DNA of 64,000 nucleotides from Patiria miniata. Its lineage: Eukaryota > Echinodermata > Asteroidea > Valvatida > Asterinidae. Where the stretch lies: assembly GCF_015706575.1 (NCBI RefSeq), contig NW_024037053.1, forward strand, positions 4,216,001 to 4,280,000, written 5' to 3'. Positions 23,848-36,167 of this stretch are shown piece by piece (the stretch's first letter is position 1; each line of letters begins with the position of its first letter). Below the pieces are notes generated by a model. That model saw only the letters and a program-made list of their open reading frames with translations, searched no databases and was not told the origin of the DNA. The translations under genes were made by a program, and so were the position numbers.

Positions 23848-24414
23848 TGTAGTGCATTTCTGGTACATGTTGTTGCATGCCCCCAATCGAAGCCTCCCCC
23901 CCCCCCTTGTTGGGATGCAAAACAGTGACGTTTTGCTTTGTTTGAAACCAACTGAGTGCCCCACCAGAAAATGAGCTCACGGTTCTTTCAAATTAGGTCC
24001 TTTTTAGGCCACTTGGATCGATTTTGCTCATGCGCCCCCTCCCCCACTCTCACACCCATGTGAAGCCACGCCCATCTCCGACCAAACTTGAGTTAATAAT
24101 TATAAGTCCCATCTATCTGATCCAGTTTTTAAGCTGCTTCTCGAATTAATTGGACTTTAGCCTCAAAAATCCTTAACATGTTTGTTACATCACTAAATTA
24201 ATCACCTTTTTGTTTTACCCTGGGGAAAAATATTTGTCGGTTTCCTACGTACCGTCGTGGCATTTTGGACATGCCGTTTGCTGAGTGGGAAACCAAACTG
24301 GAAGGATTTACCTTGAATGAGGGCGCTGTTCAAGGTGTCGCATGGCGTGATTTCGTTCGGTTCAGTGTAAACCTGAGATTTTGTGCTGTTTCGTGAGGCC
24401 AAAAACACCCCAAA

Positions 24415-24626
24415 ATGGACGTGAGTACGGAGATATTATTATATTAAGATATGTTAGAAATGCAAAGTGTATTGTACACACTTGACACTCTTTAGTTGAG
24501 CTAATTAGCAGCAACATAACCCTAACCTAGGACAGTAAAGGGAATGATTTATCATGCATTTAATTTCTTTCTCCATCATCCGACATGTGTCCGACAAATG
24601 TCCGAAGGGCGGGGTAGGGTGGGGGT

Positions 24627-24676
<50 letters not shown>

Positions 24677-27600
24677 AGCGACCGAAATGCCACTCCTTGG
24701 GGTTTGGCAACTGGAAAATAAAATATTTGCACTGATGAATTATTTGCTCCTAAAAGCCCTTAGTTTTATATGAAACTATTGCCTGAAACTGAAAGAAAAG
24801 GTTGAGAATTCTGACTACATTTAGGGCCTAACGTCTAATTTCTAAAAGTAAAACGTCATTGACCCTGTTCACATTGTTAAATTATTTCTGAATAATGATT
24901 GACTCATCCATATCATCAGACATCAGGTATCGTTTTCCTTAAAACTTAAAAGTGACCCCACATTTTGTATATCGTCAGTCCACCTAAAACAACGAGGATC
25001 TATTTCGACGCACTCCCATTCAATTTGCGTTGGACAACGCACGCGCGTTGCAAGCGTTACCTGCGCCGATTATGGTGACTCAAGGATATAGGGAGGACAA
25101 TGAGGACACTAAAGACATAAAGTGAAGCAATGTTCTTGTATTTTTTATTAGGCCTATAATCAGCTATATCAACTCTGAAATGAAATTTTAAAAACAAACG
25201 CCAGTTTTTCTTGTTCTCATATTTTGCAGATCAAAATATTGGATGCAAGGAGCAGTAAGGAACTTCTTACATTAACGGGCGTAAGTATTCTGATGTTTCT
25301 CATGATGTCAAACCAAATTTTGCTTATAAAAGGGAATCTTCGCATCCGCAATAATGGTTTATTGTAAGAAAGACGTCGGTTATTTTTATGATTTGTTTAT
25401 GTGATTGTTTGCAGCTTGGCAAGGCCACAACTATCGCTGATGTCAAGACACAGGTCCACCTCAAAAGTAAGCACATGAGAAATAAACATCTTATTACTTA
25501 AAAAATTCACTATATAAAAGCAGTCAGCACAAAATTCACAATATGCAATATTTAGTGAGTAACTGTTTCTGAAGTGAACAAATAAATTGGCAGTACTGAG
25601 ATTTGTGAAGATTTGATGTTCAAGACTACATTGAGAGTATTTGATTTTGTTCTTGTCTTTTTGTTCCAGAGAGAAATCTGTACGCGGATCGGCAGTCCTT
25701 CCGTACTTCCTCAAGTTAGTACTCACAACTTTTTGTCACATCTCATTTTGCAAATAAAATGAAACTCCATTGTTACATTAAAAAAAAAATCATATTTCTG
25801 TTATAACCATTGCCAAAAACAATTTGTTTTGCCAGTCTTTTGGCATATATCAAAATTTTCTGGAGAGTTTGTAAAAAAAAAGAAGAGATTAATGTCGATT
25901 TCTTTGCTGTTTTCAGAGGGAAAGTCCCTGAAGGATGACTGCACACTGGAGTCTCTAGACCTAGGCCGTAGTGGCAAGCTCTACTTCAAAGACCTGGGCC
26001 CACAAGTGGGCTGGACTACCGTAAGTTGAGCAAAACTCAGTCTGAAGAATGAGGCGTTCATTTACTGCACAGCGGAGAAAGTCGGAAGAATCTGGCAAAG
26101 GGTTCTTAGCAAAAATGCCAAGGGAGTAATGGTCAATGTGACGAAGACCCTTTAAAAAGTCCAAGAAAGTAAGCAATTATAACAATACTAATAATAATAA
26201 TAGTAACAAGTTCTTATATAGCGTGTTTAAGATCAAAGCGCTTTATTTTATTATTACCCCTGATCATTGGGCCAATGAAACATTCCAAATACCATCTCAG
26301 CTCCCTGGGGAGTATACAGCTCGATGCTGCCATTTCGGCGCAAGGCAGCTAGAATCAATCACAATAACCATCTCTGCCCTCACAGGTACCCATTTACTCC
26401 TGGGTGGAGAGAAGCAATGAGTGACAAAGTGCCTTGCCCAAGGGCATTCGCACCATAACCCCAGGCTGGGCTCGAACCCACAACCTGCAGAATTACCCAC
26501 AGACCACGAGTTCAATGCCCCAGACCACGAGGCCACAGCACAGTCTTTTGTTGTTCTTTTTTGGGTAGTTGAATGAAGAAATTGACTGGCGTAGAGTTTG
26601 AACCTGCACCCTCTGGATTGTCGAATTGCCAATTTGCCGTTCTTTTTTTGTGAAATGTTTTGTTTAATTGAAATAGACGGTTAACAGAAAAGATTTCTTT
26701 CCCAGGTGTTTATGACTGAGTACGCTGGTCCCTTATTTATCTACCTGCTCTTCTACATGCGTCCTGCGCTCATCTACGGAGCTGCAAACGTCAATGCCGT
26801 GAGGCAACCGGTGGTGCAGTAAGTATTGTTAAGATTGATGAAGTACTATTATTACCCTTGCGCATCAAAGTCAAGTATGGGAGTGTTCAGAGGGTCAGGG
26901 GTTCGAATCCAGTTACTGCCAGTGGCTGTTTGTTATGTCCTTAGGCAAGCCACTTTACCTCAACTTGTCTCACTTGATCCAGGAGTTTAACTGGTTACCA
27001 AAAATAGCTAGGGAGTAACCTGTGATGGACTGGCATCCATCTGAGGGTAGAAAATATTCTAAGTTTATGCCAAGAAAACTTGAGATAAATGCTGTCCTGT
27101 TGAGCCTAAATCAACTCATGAAGCAGTCCGAAGACCATCTTGGCTCCCTGGGGAGTATACAGCTTGATGCTGTCATTTTGCAACAAAAGGCAGAGCTCAA
27201 ACAAAACTATCTCTACCCTCACAGGTACAAAGTTGCCCCTTGGCATGCTTGGAGGGGAGAAGCAATATTGTGACAAAGTGTATTGCCCAGGGACACATGC
27301 AATGCAGCCCCCAAGCTGGACATGAACCCACAACCTATAATCGCCCCCAAAATAATGTTTTCAAAAAGATTCATGCATGTTGACGCCTTTCAACAGACTT
27401 GCAGCCGTGTGTTGGACATTCCATTATGCCAAGAGGCTCTTTGAGACGGTCTTTGTGCATCGCTTCTCCCATGCCACGATGCCCATCTTAAACATCTTCA
27501 AGGTACGAAAATAATGAGGAATTTTTTTATCGCTACGGACTCCGTTAACAAGTACCCCCTTAACCAGGTAACAGAGAGAGATAGGGGGAGTTAAGACACG

Positions 27601-30293
27601 GTTCATACCTGGCTTGAAAGTGAACGTGAATAGAATCTGTGTCGTCATGGCAAGTATTCGCGCTGAAAATTCGCAACTGTTGAACACATTCCAACTCTGG
27701 CAAATTTCACAGCGAATGTTTCCTGACATCATGTTCACTTTGCATCCGCATTCGTGAAGTATGAACGGGTGTTGAGGGGGAATTCGAATTCATTTCTATC
27801 ATGGGACTCGTATGAGCTTGTACGCGTTCAGATTAAAGTGAGTCGTGGGTGCTAAACGCGTGTTAAACGGTGCGCGTGCGTAATGTGTCTCTTCGTATTT
27901 AGCTCTCATACATGGTCACAGAACACCATCAACTGTATGTGCACAGAATCCATACCATCCCATAATTGATGCAGTTCTGTAAAGGTTTTTTTATCATAAA
28001 TTTTTTCTTCTAAATTTCTTCTTTTTTTTCCATTGCAGAATTCTTCCTACTACTGGGGGTTTGCTGCCTTCGTGGCGTACTTTGTCAACCATCCGCTGTA
28101 CACGCCACCAGGTAAAATCCTTCACTCAGATTCTGATGAATTCGAAAAAGATGTAACCTCAGTTTCGGCACAGAGTTTAAAAGATGTGATATATATCAAA
28201 ATGAAGAGTTTATTGAAATGCTCTTTCTAATGCACACTTATGGAAAATATAAAAGTGAAATGTGTCCATTAGACTCATTTTGTGGAATCTGGTCACATTT
28301 TTCCCATTTTTTGTTTCATTTTACCCTGAATCTTGCCTCTGTGTCTTTCAGCTGGTGGCGATATTCAAATCTACGGTGGGCTTGCATTCTTCCTGGTAAG
28401 TGACAATAGGTTTTTTCAAGGATTTTTAAATGTCTTTTTTATTTGTGTGGCAGGGTTGAGATTTGTCAGGATTTTTTCCTGATTTTAGGATTTTCTGTCA
28501 GGATTTTCCTTGACTTATTTCAGGATTTTTGTAAGAATCCCTTTTAAAATCTGGAATTCCAGAGATTTATCATAAAGGCAATGGGTATTTTAAGGGGGTG
28601 CCTTTAGGCTAATGCAAACATACCATAGACCCTACGTTGCTCTGATGCGCTCAGCGACCCTCAAACCATCTGCTAAGTATTTCATGGATTTTTCATTTTT
28701 TCCCAAATCTCACTCCTGGTCTGGTGCCCTGAATTCAATACAATATCATAACACCTATGTTGCCAGATCTTTTAGTCTCACTGACTGTTGACTTTATGCA
28801 CAAGCTTTGATAATTCAGGCATGCACATTTTCCTCGGATCAGCTGATTTCCTCGTTTTTCACTTCACACTGATGCCATTAAAAATTGAAAAACACTGTAC
28901 AAAGTCTTGTAAAGTTAGGAGTTTCCTTTTTTGTTACTTCCAAGTTGCATGCCTGATAATTCTTTAATGTCTCTATCTGACAGTTTTGCGAGCTTGGTAA
29001 CTTCAGCATCCACGTCGCCTTCCGCAACCTGCGCCCGCCCGGCACCAAAGAACGTCGCATCCCCCAGCCCACGGCCAACCCCATGACGTTCCTCTTCAGC
29101 ATGGTTAGCTGTCCCAACTACACCTACGAAGCCGGCGCCTGGATCGCGTTCAGTGTTATGACTCAGTGTCTGCCTGGTAAGAGTAGGTTCTAATGATATG
29201 ACCCGGCCCAATCCATGGCTCTGCTGTCCGTAAGCAGAACATTTAGCACTTATGGTTAGCACATTTCATGGGTTAGCTAGGAATTGTGACTTGTGCACCT
29301 GCATACATCCCGTAGCTAAGGATTCTATGCTTACAGGCTTAGCACAGAATTTCTGTGCTAGCGCTGTTGATAGAGAACGATGCTTGTAAGCAGAGAATTC
29401 TGTGGTTTGCAGATCTATCAAACTGTTCCTGCTTACAGTCCTTAAGAGTTGCTAAAGAGATTAACCCACCTAGGCTGAATTTCACGGCGCTGCTAAGCAC
29501 ACAATTTTCTGCTAACAAAGCCTCCGTCTATTTCATGGAGACCGTAAGCATAAGCACATCAAAAGGCACGCTTACCTCAGTGGAAAAAGCTGCTTAAACC
29601 AGTGACGTTACAATAGAAATCTCCATGCATGCGCGACCGTTAGCACATCCACGCCATGAAATAGTGCCACAGGTTAGCAAATTTGTCTGCTGTGCTAAGC
29701 ACAACTTTTCTGCTAACTGTTAAGCAGCGCCATGAAATTGTGACCTAGTCTTCTGCACGCTACAACCCTTCAAGTTTTGCAAAACCACTTTTCCCATAGA
29801 TTTAGCAGCCGCATTTCAAATTCTTTGGAGGTAATCTTCTGTGAAATATGGATAACACTTCAAATCCCTGCACAATTCTTTTATGTGGTTAAGCTCAGGG
29901 CAAGCGGGCAGATTCAGTCACGCTTCACTGCTCTCCACAGTGCTGTTTATTGTGCAGTGACTCTCTGTGTGACACAGTTACTTGAACACTTCATATCCCT
30001 TCACCTGAAACTGGCCTGTAAGGTTTTCAAGGGTTTTGCATATAACTGTGAGTATTGACTTCCCGCTTAGAGGGATAAGAAAATTATGATAAATAAACGT
30101 TAATTTTTGTATGGTTGGATTCTCCCTCCTCCCAACCCCCCCCCCCCCCCCTTCTGCATCTTCAGCTCTCCTTTTCACCACGGCCGGCTTTGTCCAGATG
30201 GCCATCTGGGCTCTGGGCAAGCACCGCAACTACAAGAAAGAGTTCTCCAACTACCCGCGAAGTCGCAAGTCAATCGTTCCGTTCCTCCTCTAA
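24415..30293 (+). CDS. TECR: very-long-chain (trans-2,3-)enoyl-CoA reductase, TECR
   Basis: ER-membrane enzyme of the last step of very-long-chain fatty acid elongation; it reduces trans-2-enoyl-CoA with NADPH. Exons: 24415-24420, 25230-25280, 25415-25466, 25670-25714, 25917-26020, 26706-26818, 27397-27502, 28039-28111, 28352-28395, 28984-29176, 30166-30293. They total 304 codons plus TAA, against 308 residues in human TECR. The N-terminus is a ubiquitin-like fold (IKILDA..., then KGKSLKDDCTLESL). The membrane steroid-reductase-like domain follows: TEYAGPLFIYLLFYMRP, HYAKRLFETVFVHRFSH, YYWGFAAFVAYFVNHPLYTP and SCPNYTYEAGAWI. The end is KSIVPFLL, as in vertebrates. The start codon sits in a two-codon exon (Met-Asp) directly followed by GTGAGT; context CAAAATGG is good. 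This start is inferred because it restores phase and length. Confidence 0.95.
24630..24674. repeat. 45-base poly(G) run in TECR intron 1
   Basis: An uninterrupted run of about 45 G on the coding strand, preceded by further G-runs (24609-24628), roughly 210 bp after the TECR first coding exon. It can form G-quadruplexes. The exact length is uncertain because such runs are assembly-sensitive. Confidence 0.85.
26180..26545 (-). repeat. tRNA-derived SINE-like repeat (reverse orientation)
   Basis: It includes CTCCCTGGGGAGTATACAGC, CAGGTACCCATTTACTCCTG and GGGCTCGAACCCACAACC. The last is the complement of a B box, so the tRNA-like head is on the minus strand. A diverged second copy of the same blocks lies at about 27100-27345. 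It lies in the TECR intron 26021-26705. Confidence 0.65.
26875..27345. repeat. two SINE-like repeats, head on plus then minus strand
   Basis: 26875-27100 carries a plus-strand B-box-like GGTTCGAATCC and the same body as 16445-16690 (GGAGTAACCTGTGATGGACT). 27100-27345 carries the reversed family seen at 26180-26545. Together they fill most of the TECR intron 26819-27396. Confidence 0.6.
28454..28722. mobile_element. MITE-like element, family G, in TECR intron
   Basis: The left end GAGATTTGTCAGGATTTT and right end AAATCTCACTCCTG form short inverted termini. The interior contains CATAGACCCTACGTT and CTGGAATTCC. The same sequence order recurs at 49583-49887 in an SSX2IP intron. Confidence 0.65.
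29205..29750. mobile_element. family C MITE-like copies, tandem or nested, in the last TECR intron
   Basis: Two adjacent copies of the GCTAAGCA/TGCTTAGC-rich repeat are present, with CATGAAATAGTGCCACAGGT near 29660 and terminal CATGAAATTGTGACC near 29735. This is the same family as 12778-13035 and 51438-51712. Internal boundaries are not resolved. Confidence 0.55.
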
Positions 30294-32560
30294 CCCTCGA
30301 CCTTCTGATTGGACGAGTGGAGCAGAATGTGGTTTTCAGAAATGGAAACCGATCGTAGCGCCCCCGCAAGAGTAAGTCTGTGAATCGGCTGTCTTTTGTT
30401 TAAAAAAAAAATATGAAAAAAATCACAATTTTGTGATTTGAATGTAATCATTTTTGATGTGTGAATGTTTGGAACATTTTGAATGGTACGATCTGGATTG
30501 TATTGAGCGTTTTCTATATTGTAAATTTTTTTTCGATTTAACATTCTAAAAATGATGTTAAATTCATGCGAGGCTTTTTAACGTAAAAGACAGTGACGAC
30601 TCCAATTTAAGGAATTGAAACGCATTTTTTGATATTTTAATGGATTGAATTGTAAAATGTGTGAATTCAAGGGGAAATGTTATCATTTGGAAATTCCGAT
30701 GAACGCAGTACTGACTTGAAGTATAAGTTACATCATCAGTAGAAGACCCTTTAATAGAACGTCTCTAGGGTAGAATTTCGAGCTTGGCAACCCACTAGAA
30801 ACTTTTTTGAAATCATAACTTAAAAAAAAATAACAACAAAATAATCAGCGCAATGTTCAGCTGCCATGTTATTTTGATTTTTTGCTAAAATCCATTTTTA
30901 AAATTTAACGATACTGCAATGTACCTCATTGTCTTTATGCATTTATGTAACATTGAGATAATTTTCAAGAAAAAAATTCAAACATCAACTCCGTTGCCAA
31001 AATTTGTAAGAGCTGCAAAAGAAGGAATGTTTCTCAAATGTTTTTTTTATTTTTGGTAAGAGAACCTTTGGAAAGTAGCCAGAGCAATGAAAGTTGGCCA
31101 ATGGCCAGTTTTGTTGCCAACCAAATTAGGTTCCCAAGGCCTTTATAATGAAAGCCCCACCCACATAAGCCTTATTTTGGTTAATTCCACAAATTAACCA
31201 AGGTGTTTTTCCTTAAGTAAAAGGAAATCCGGTTGATTGAATATTACTTGGTGTGATGTAAAAAGCAGCTGTTAAGTATAATGTCGGAATTTACTAATTA
31301 GTCTACTTTTTGCTAATTATAATCAAAGTTTGTGAAAAAAAATTCGTTTTTGCTGTTTTTTTTTTAATTCTTGCAAATCGTCTTCAAAATATTGACCAAA
31401 TCGTCCTGTTTCTACATGGATTAGGATGAATTGAATTAAATTTCCCGTTGTTCATTAAAGAGTGTATGTGTTGTGTTTTTGCAATTTTCTGATAGAGATA
31501 GGGATGGCGACAAAAATTGAAGTGATGTTTTTGTTGTAGCACTCGTCCTCTTCAAAAAAAAATATTTATTTTCCCAAATGACAGTTTCAGACTTATTAGT
31601 CATCCCATTACTTGTTGAAAACCATTTTTCGTACTTGAGCACAAATACAAGAGAACACAAGAAAAAAGAAAAGAAATTCAAAATTTGTACCAAAAAAATA
31701 AGTTTTATTAAATTCAACAATCCTGCTATATGATACACATAGATTAAACATCAAATAAATACATACAAAATATTGGGTTTTTATTTTTCAGTTACAGATA
31801 AACTAAATGAGAAAACTAAAATAAGTGAAACTGACACAATGCCACATAGACTCATTTAGACTCTATTTGCTCTCAATGTTAGTAAATTGTCATGCATTTT
31901 CAGCACCAAATGTGACGTCATAAATCAAGCACAAGTCGCACAACATTTACTATAATAACAAGAAAAAATCCTGTGCTAAGGAAAGAAACTTGGACTTATT
32001 GGCTGGTTTTCTTCGTTATTTCAGTCAAAATTAAATATTCATTTTTCACAAGCAACATAAAATTCCATCCAGACTTGTTTACTTGTTTCGGAGTAAAGGC
32101 TAACAAAACAGCAGTATAGAGTTGAAATTTGAAAGGGTGGTCAAGATTTTGAATGAAATTTTCGTAGAGTTTTCAAAGATCAAAGAAAGCCAGGAGGATA
32201 CACACAGACTGCTTTTTTTTTATATATCACATCATTTTAACTGTGTTCTCTTTCAATATCTTTTCTTATTTGTACTTTTTTTTTTGTAACCAAAAATTCA
32301 TCACATGTGCAAAAAGCAAATCCAAGTAATGTTCTCACAATGATATATCCAAAATGTTGAACCCCACAGTGACAGGATGAAAGGATGAAAAGTTGAAATG
32401 CATTCATCTATGAAGCATTTTGTGTCAATTCAATAACAAGGAATTCAGTAATAAGAAGTCCACTCATACATATCCCTGTTGAACAAAAGCGCACACCCCA
32501 AACATGGCCGCCGCGCAAACAATCTATACGTACATTATGCACACGAGAAGTGCCTTAGTT

Positions 32561-32638
32561 CGTCGGTCGCACCACGAAGTGACGTATCGTCTATGGACTT
32601 TGTGCACATGATACGTCACTTCGTTGGTGCTACCGACG
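32561..32638. repeat. palindrome carrying TGACGTA in each arm
   Basis: The left arm 32561-32590 and right arm 32608-32638 are complementary except for one mismatch and one indel, with an ~18-nt loop. Both arms contain AAGTGACGTAT or its complement. It could be a foldback element remnant or an RNA hairpin. Confidence 0.7.
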
Positions 32639-33889
32639 ATTTGTGCACTCTTCTTGATACAGATGAGACTGACCATTACATGCTATAATTAAATAACTAT
32701 GTCAACCACAGCACAGGATGGTACCAGCGTGAATCATCCTCATTCATTGGCTCATCTCCAGAGTCTACAAAAACTTTTAAGCTTTTTTAAGCGCACTTGT
32801 TTTGTGCATTGCTAAACCGCAAAGGAAACAGGAAATCCCTCATCAACTAAATATATTTCTTTTTCACAAATACTTCTACTAAAGGCTCTGTAGACAAAAA
32901 CTTTGCATTTTTCAGCTGAAAATAAAAATGTTCATTTATTTTATTGTTACTTATATTTTTAATCCACCCACGATACGAAAGGTTACAGGTAGTTTACAGT
33001 TAAACAAGTCGTACTGTTAACGCCGAAAAAAACCTTTGAATATTTCTTTACATTTTTTCTTAAATGTGAACAATCCCTAAAATATTGCTGCAGCAATTTA
33101 GCAGTTTTCTAATTTAAATTTAGTAAATCTCTATAAAACAAAATATACATGTACATAGTAATATACATTTTTTTCGGCAATATGCCACAGTTAATTTGTA
33201 TTTGGCTTAATACAATTGTTCTTTTGTTTCCTATTTTTAATCAGATTTCAGAATTTATAAATAATATAAATTATGACGGCTAACAAACTCCTCATCTTTT
33301 GTTCAGTACCATCAAAAAGAAGACTTTTGGAGATAGTTACGGAGACTAAAAAGATGAAAATCTAATAATGGTCAAGGAGATTACAGACTAGGAGTTTTGG
33401 ATCATTTCTCTGAATCATTAATTAGATATCAAATTTGCTCTGTGACGTACATGAATTTCACACCTTTCATACTAGAACTGCTAATACTCAGTTCACCATG
33501 AAACTAGAAATACCCATGTTCCATCGCTTATGAAAAGTGCTTCCCATTTCCAAACCAACCATGATTTGCGTTTCTGAAACCTCAAATTCCTCCAAGTTGT
33601 AACGAAAACAAAAGAAGGCTTTCTCAATGTCCCCAAAGTCTCCGTTTTACACAGAATGACATTACTTAGCCAAGAGAGTACTCAATATAATCAAGTCAAA
33701 ATCAAAGCAGATGTAATGCTACTTTTTAACACTTATGACGTTTTTGGATGTGTACTGCCATAAATATTTTCCAGTTCATTTAAAATGAAACTTTTCTTTG
33801 ACTTATACCAGAAAGCCTGAAAAGAAATCTTTCTTTTATACAAAATTTCAAAAACACACAAAAAGAAGTTTTAGTTGTGTTTTGGAAAA

Positions 33890-34145
33890 GTGAGTTCACG
33901 CCGAGATAATTTTGACATTGAATGGACCCAGGCACAGGATTGTTTTTCACGAACCTCGATGCCAGACGGGTTCAGGCCACCATCTGCGGGTAGCACATCC
34001 TGACATTTGCGGCCTCGCTTGCTGCAATGGGTCGTAGACAGATATTTCCGGCCTCGCTCGTTTCGTGTTTATCTGTCACCCGTTCCCAATACCGCAAAAC
34101 CTTTGCGTGTATACACGTCATCCGACGTGAACTAGTTAAAATGGC
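33890..34145. repeat. dispersed repeat, family E
   Basis: It matches, in reverse orientation, 60040-60262 downstream of FAM32A. Shared landmarks include CGATGCCAGACGGGTT, TACCGCAAAACCTTT and CCGGCCTCGC-like sequence. GC-richer than its surroundings; class unknown. Confidence 0.65.
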
Positions 34146-34703
34146 AGTGAACAAAACTGGCAAGTGATATAGTATAACGGCCAAATCTGAAAAATGCGAA
34201 CATACTAGACCCCTTAATGTATAAACATCATAGAAATTATAACGACTGGATTTTTCTAATGAGCAGTACATTGTATGCAGTCATCAAATTTGGAAAATAT
34301 GTAAGTACTACAGAAAGCTGTTGCCTTGCATAGTAACTTTCTACATTGCGTTGTCACTGGACTTTTGGGCAAAGGGAATAAAAAAATCTGGCAACGTTGC
34401 CAACTTCGTGTCCAATGTGTACAGCCTAGGACATGCGTTCCTTGGTGTAAAAGATCAATTTCTGCAAGACAAATTCACAGGCTATTTTTAATTTTTTGAC
34501 CAAATCAGAAAAGTCCAGTGCGAACAGCGCATGATTTGTAAAAACAAATTTCTCCAAAAAAAGCATCTAATTTTAAAACAACGCGGCCTCTGTTTCCCAT
34601 GACAGATTTGCCTACTGGCACAATTACAAAAACTTTCCAAACAATTTTTAAAAATGCAGTGCGAACGCAGCCTTTGCTCCGATGGCTCTGCAGCGTTGGC
34701 TCC

Positions 34704-36167
34704 TCATGGGAGACAGTCAGATAGCACCTCCTTGGTGGAGCTGTTGAGGTACTCGGGGAAGCCGATGTCGAAGCTGATCTGCATGTCGCCTCTCCGCGAG
34801 GGCTGCTTGGGGTAGGGTAGTCCTTCCCCACTCACCCGTTTGACCGAGCTGGGCTTGATGATCTCTCTGCACGGCACTGATATGGTGCCGCCTTTGATCG
34901 ACGGCACTCGCAAGGTTGTGCCGACTAGAGCCTGTGGAAACATGGATAAAATTGTAATCAATTGGTATGAATGACACGGAACTTTAAAAAAGGAAGGGGG
35001 GGGGGAAAACAGGTTTCATTTTGGCATCCTCCCAACCCCCTAAAATTTAAGCTCTGCGCATATTTGTTATCATTTTTGACGATACAAAAAACTTTTTCAC
35101 CACAAACACGTTTTTCACAATTTTCAAAATATTGGAGAGAATACTGACAGGAATATAGAAAATTTTTGATGGCAAAGGCTCTGTTCAAACATGAAAGTTT
35201 TTTTTGAAGATTATGCAGGACTGAGGAAAGTTCCGTGCTTTTGTCCCCCCTAGACAGATTAAGTACAAAGAATATTACAATTAAGTTCCGTCAAAGGTGG
35301 AATCGGGAGGATTTGGCAAAAATGCCCCAGAAGTTTTCAAGGTTAACTCACCTCTTTGAGTGAAATCTTGGCTTTGTAGTGTAAGTTACTCCCGTCCCTC
35401 TTAAAATGGTGGTGAGGTTTGTCCTTTAATGTGAACACAATGTCTGCCGGTATTCGGTCCCGATACTGGTCCCCTTCTTTGGGAAATGTGATTTTGGTGC
35501 CGGCCTTCCAGCCTGGCTTGACGTTGATTTCCAGTACTTTGTCTTCTGATTTTGTGGTGCGGCCGTCTGAGTTCAGCACCCGCCGCGAGATTTTCATCTT
35601 CTTGGTGCAGCCCGTGTTAATGTCCTCTAGCGATACCCTGAGATCGTGGTGCACTGAAGGGTCCTGGCGTTTGGGGGCTCTACCCTGCATCCCCGACATT
35701 CCGGGCATGCCAGACATCCCGGGCATCCCAAAGCCGGAAAAACCAAAATCGTCATCTATTTCCATGGGATCCCCGCCGGTTGATGAGAACACGGTGCGGT
35801 GGCCACCGCTGCCACCTTGCCCGCCGAAGTTCATGAATACCTTGAAAGGGTCCTGTCCACCAAAGAAGCTCTGGAAGGTCGCGTTGGGGTCCCCGTGGTA
35901 GGACCAGGATTTGAAGTTGCCGGATCCGGGCGCGGGACCAGCGTTCCCCTTCAAACCCTCCTCGCCGTACTTATCAAAGATGGTCCGCTTCTCCTTGTCG
36001 CTCAGGACCTCGTACGCCTCCGAGATCTCCTTGAACCTCTCCTCGGCGCCTTTGGCTTTGTTCTTGTCTGGGTGGTACTTAAGGGCCATCTTGCGGTAGG
36101 CCTTCTTGATTTCTTCCTCCGTAGCTTTGCGGCCGATGCCCAGGACCTTGTAGTAATCCTTACCCAT
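34704..36167 (-). CDS. DNAJB1: class B J-protein, DNAJB1/DNAJB4/DNAJB5-type Hsp40 co-chaperone
   Basis: Cytosolic and nuclear Hsp70 co-chaperone that stimulates Hsp70 ATPase and delivers clients. Two coding exons, 36167-35352 and 34931-34704, give 347 codons plus TGA (human DNAJB1 has 340). The N-terminal J domain (about residues 1-70) has the HPD motif in [11 protein letters not shown] Gly/Phe-rich linker follows and contains a short [16 protein letters not shown] repeat. The two C-terminal client-binding domains include [32 protein letters not shown] and [21 protein letters not shown]. There is no zinc-finger region, so it is type II. The intron falls between KISLKE and ALVG. The start is the ATG of [10 protein letters not shown], conserved across the family; upstream frame is probably 5' UTR. 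Echinoderms predate the vertebrate B1/B4/B5 split, so the symbol is approximate. Confidence 0.95.

Larger units (their letters stand above)
18593..24414 (+). other. kinase 3' UTR and intergenic DNA before TECR
   Basis: No coding gene is seen. After the kinase stop comes a G-rich degenerate tandem array (about 18640-19090), then AT-rich sequence. AATAAA at 19939-19944 is one candidate poly(A) signal for the kinase, but several others exist and none can be chosen by sequence alone. The rest up to TECR holds a large foldback element at 23433-23847 and otherwise low-complexity AT-rich DNA. Confidence 0.5.
30294..34703. other. convergent 3' ends of TECR (+) and the J-protein gene (-)
   Basis: No coding exon is recognised. 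AATAAA at 31754-31759 is a candidate TECR poly(A) signal. TTTATT (AATAAA on the minus strand) at 32935-32945 is one of several candidates for the J-protein gene. Because the genes converge, their 3' UTRs may approach or overlap. It also contains a palindrome (32561-32638) and a dispersed repeat (33890-34145). Confidence 0.45.
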
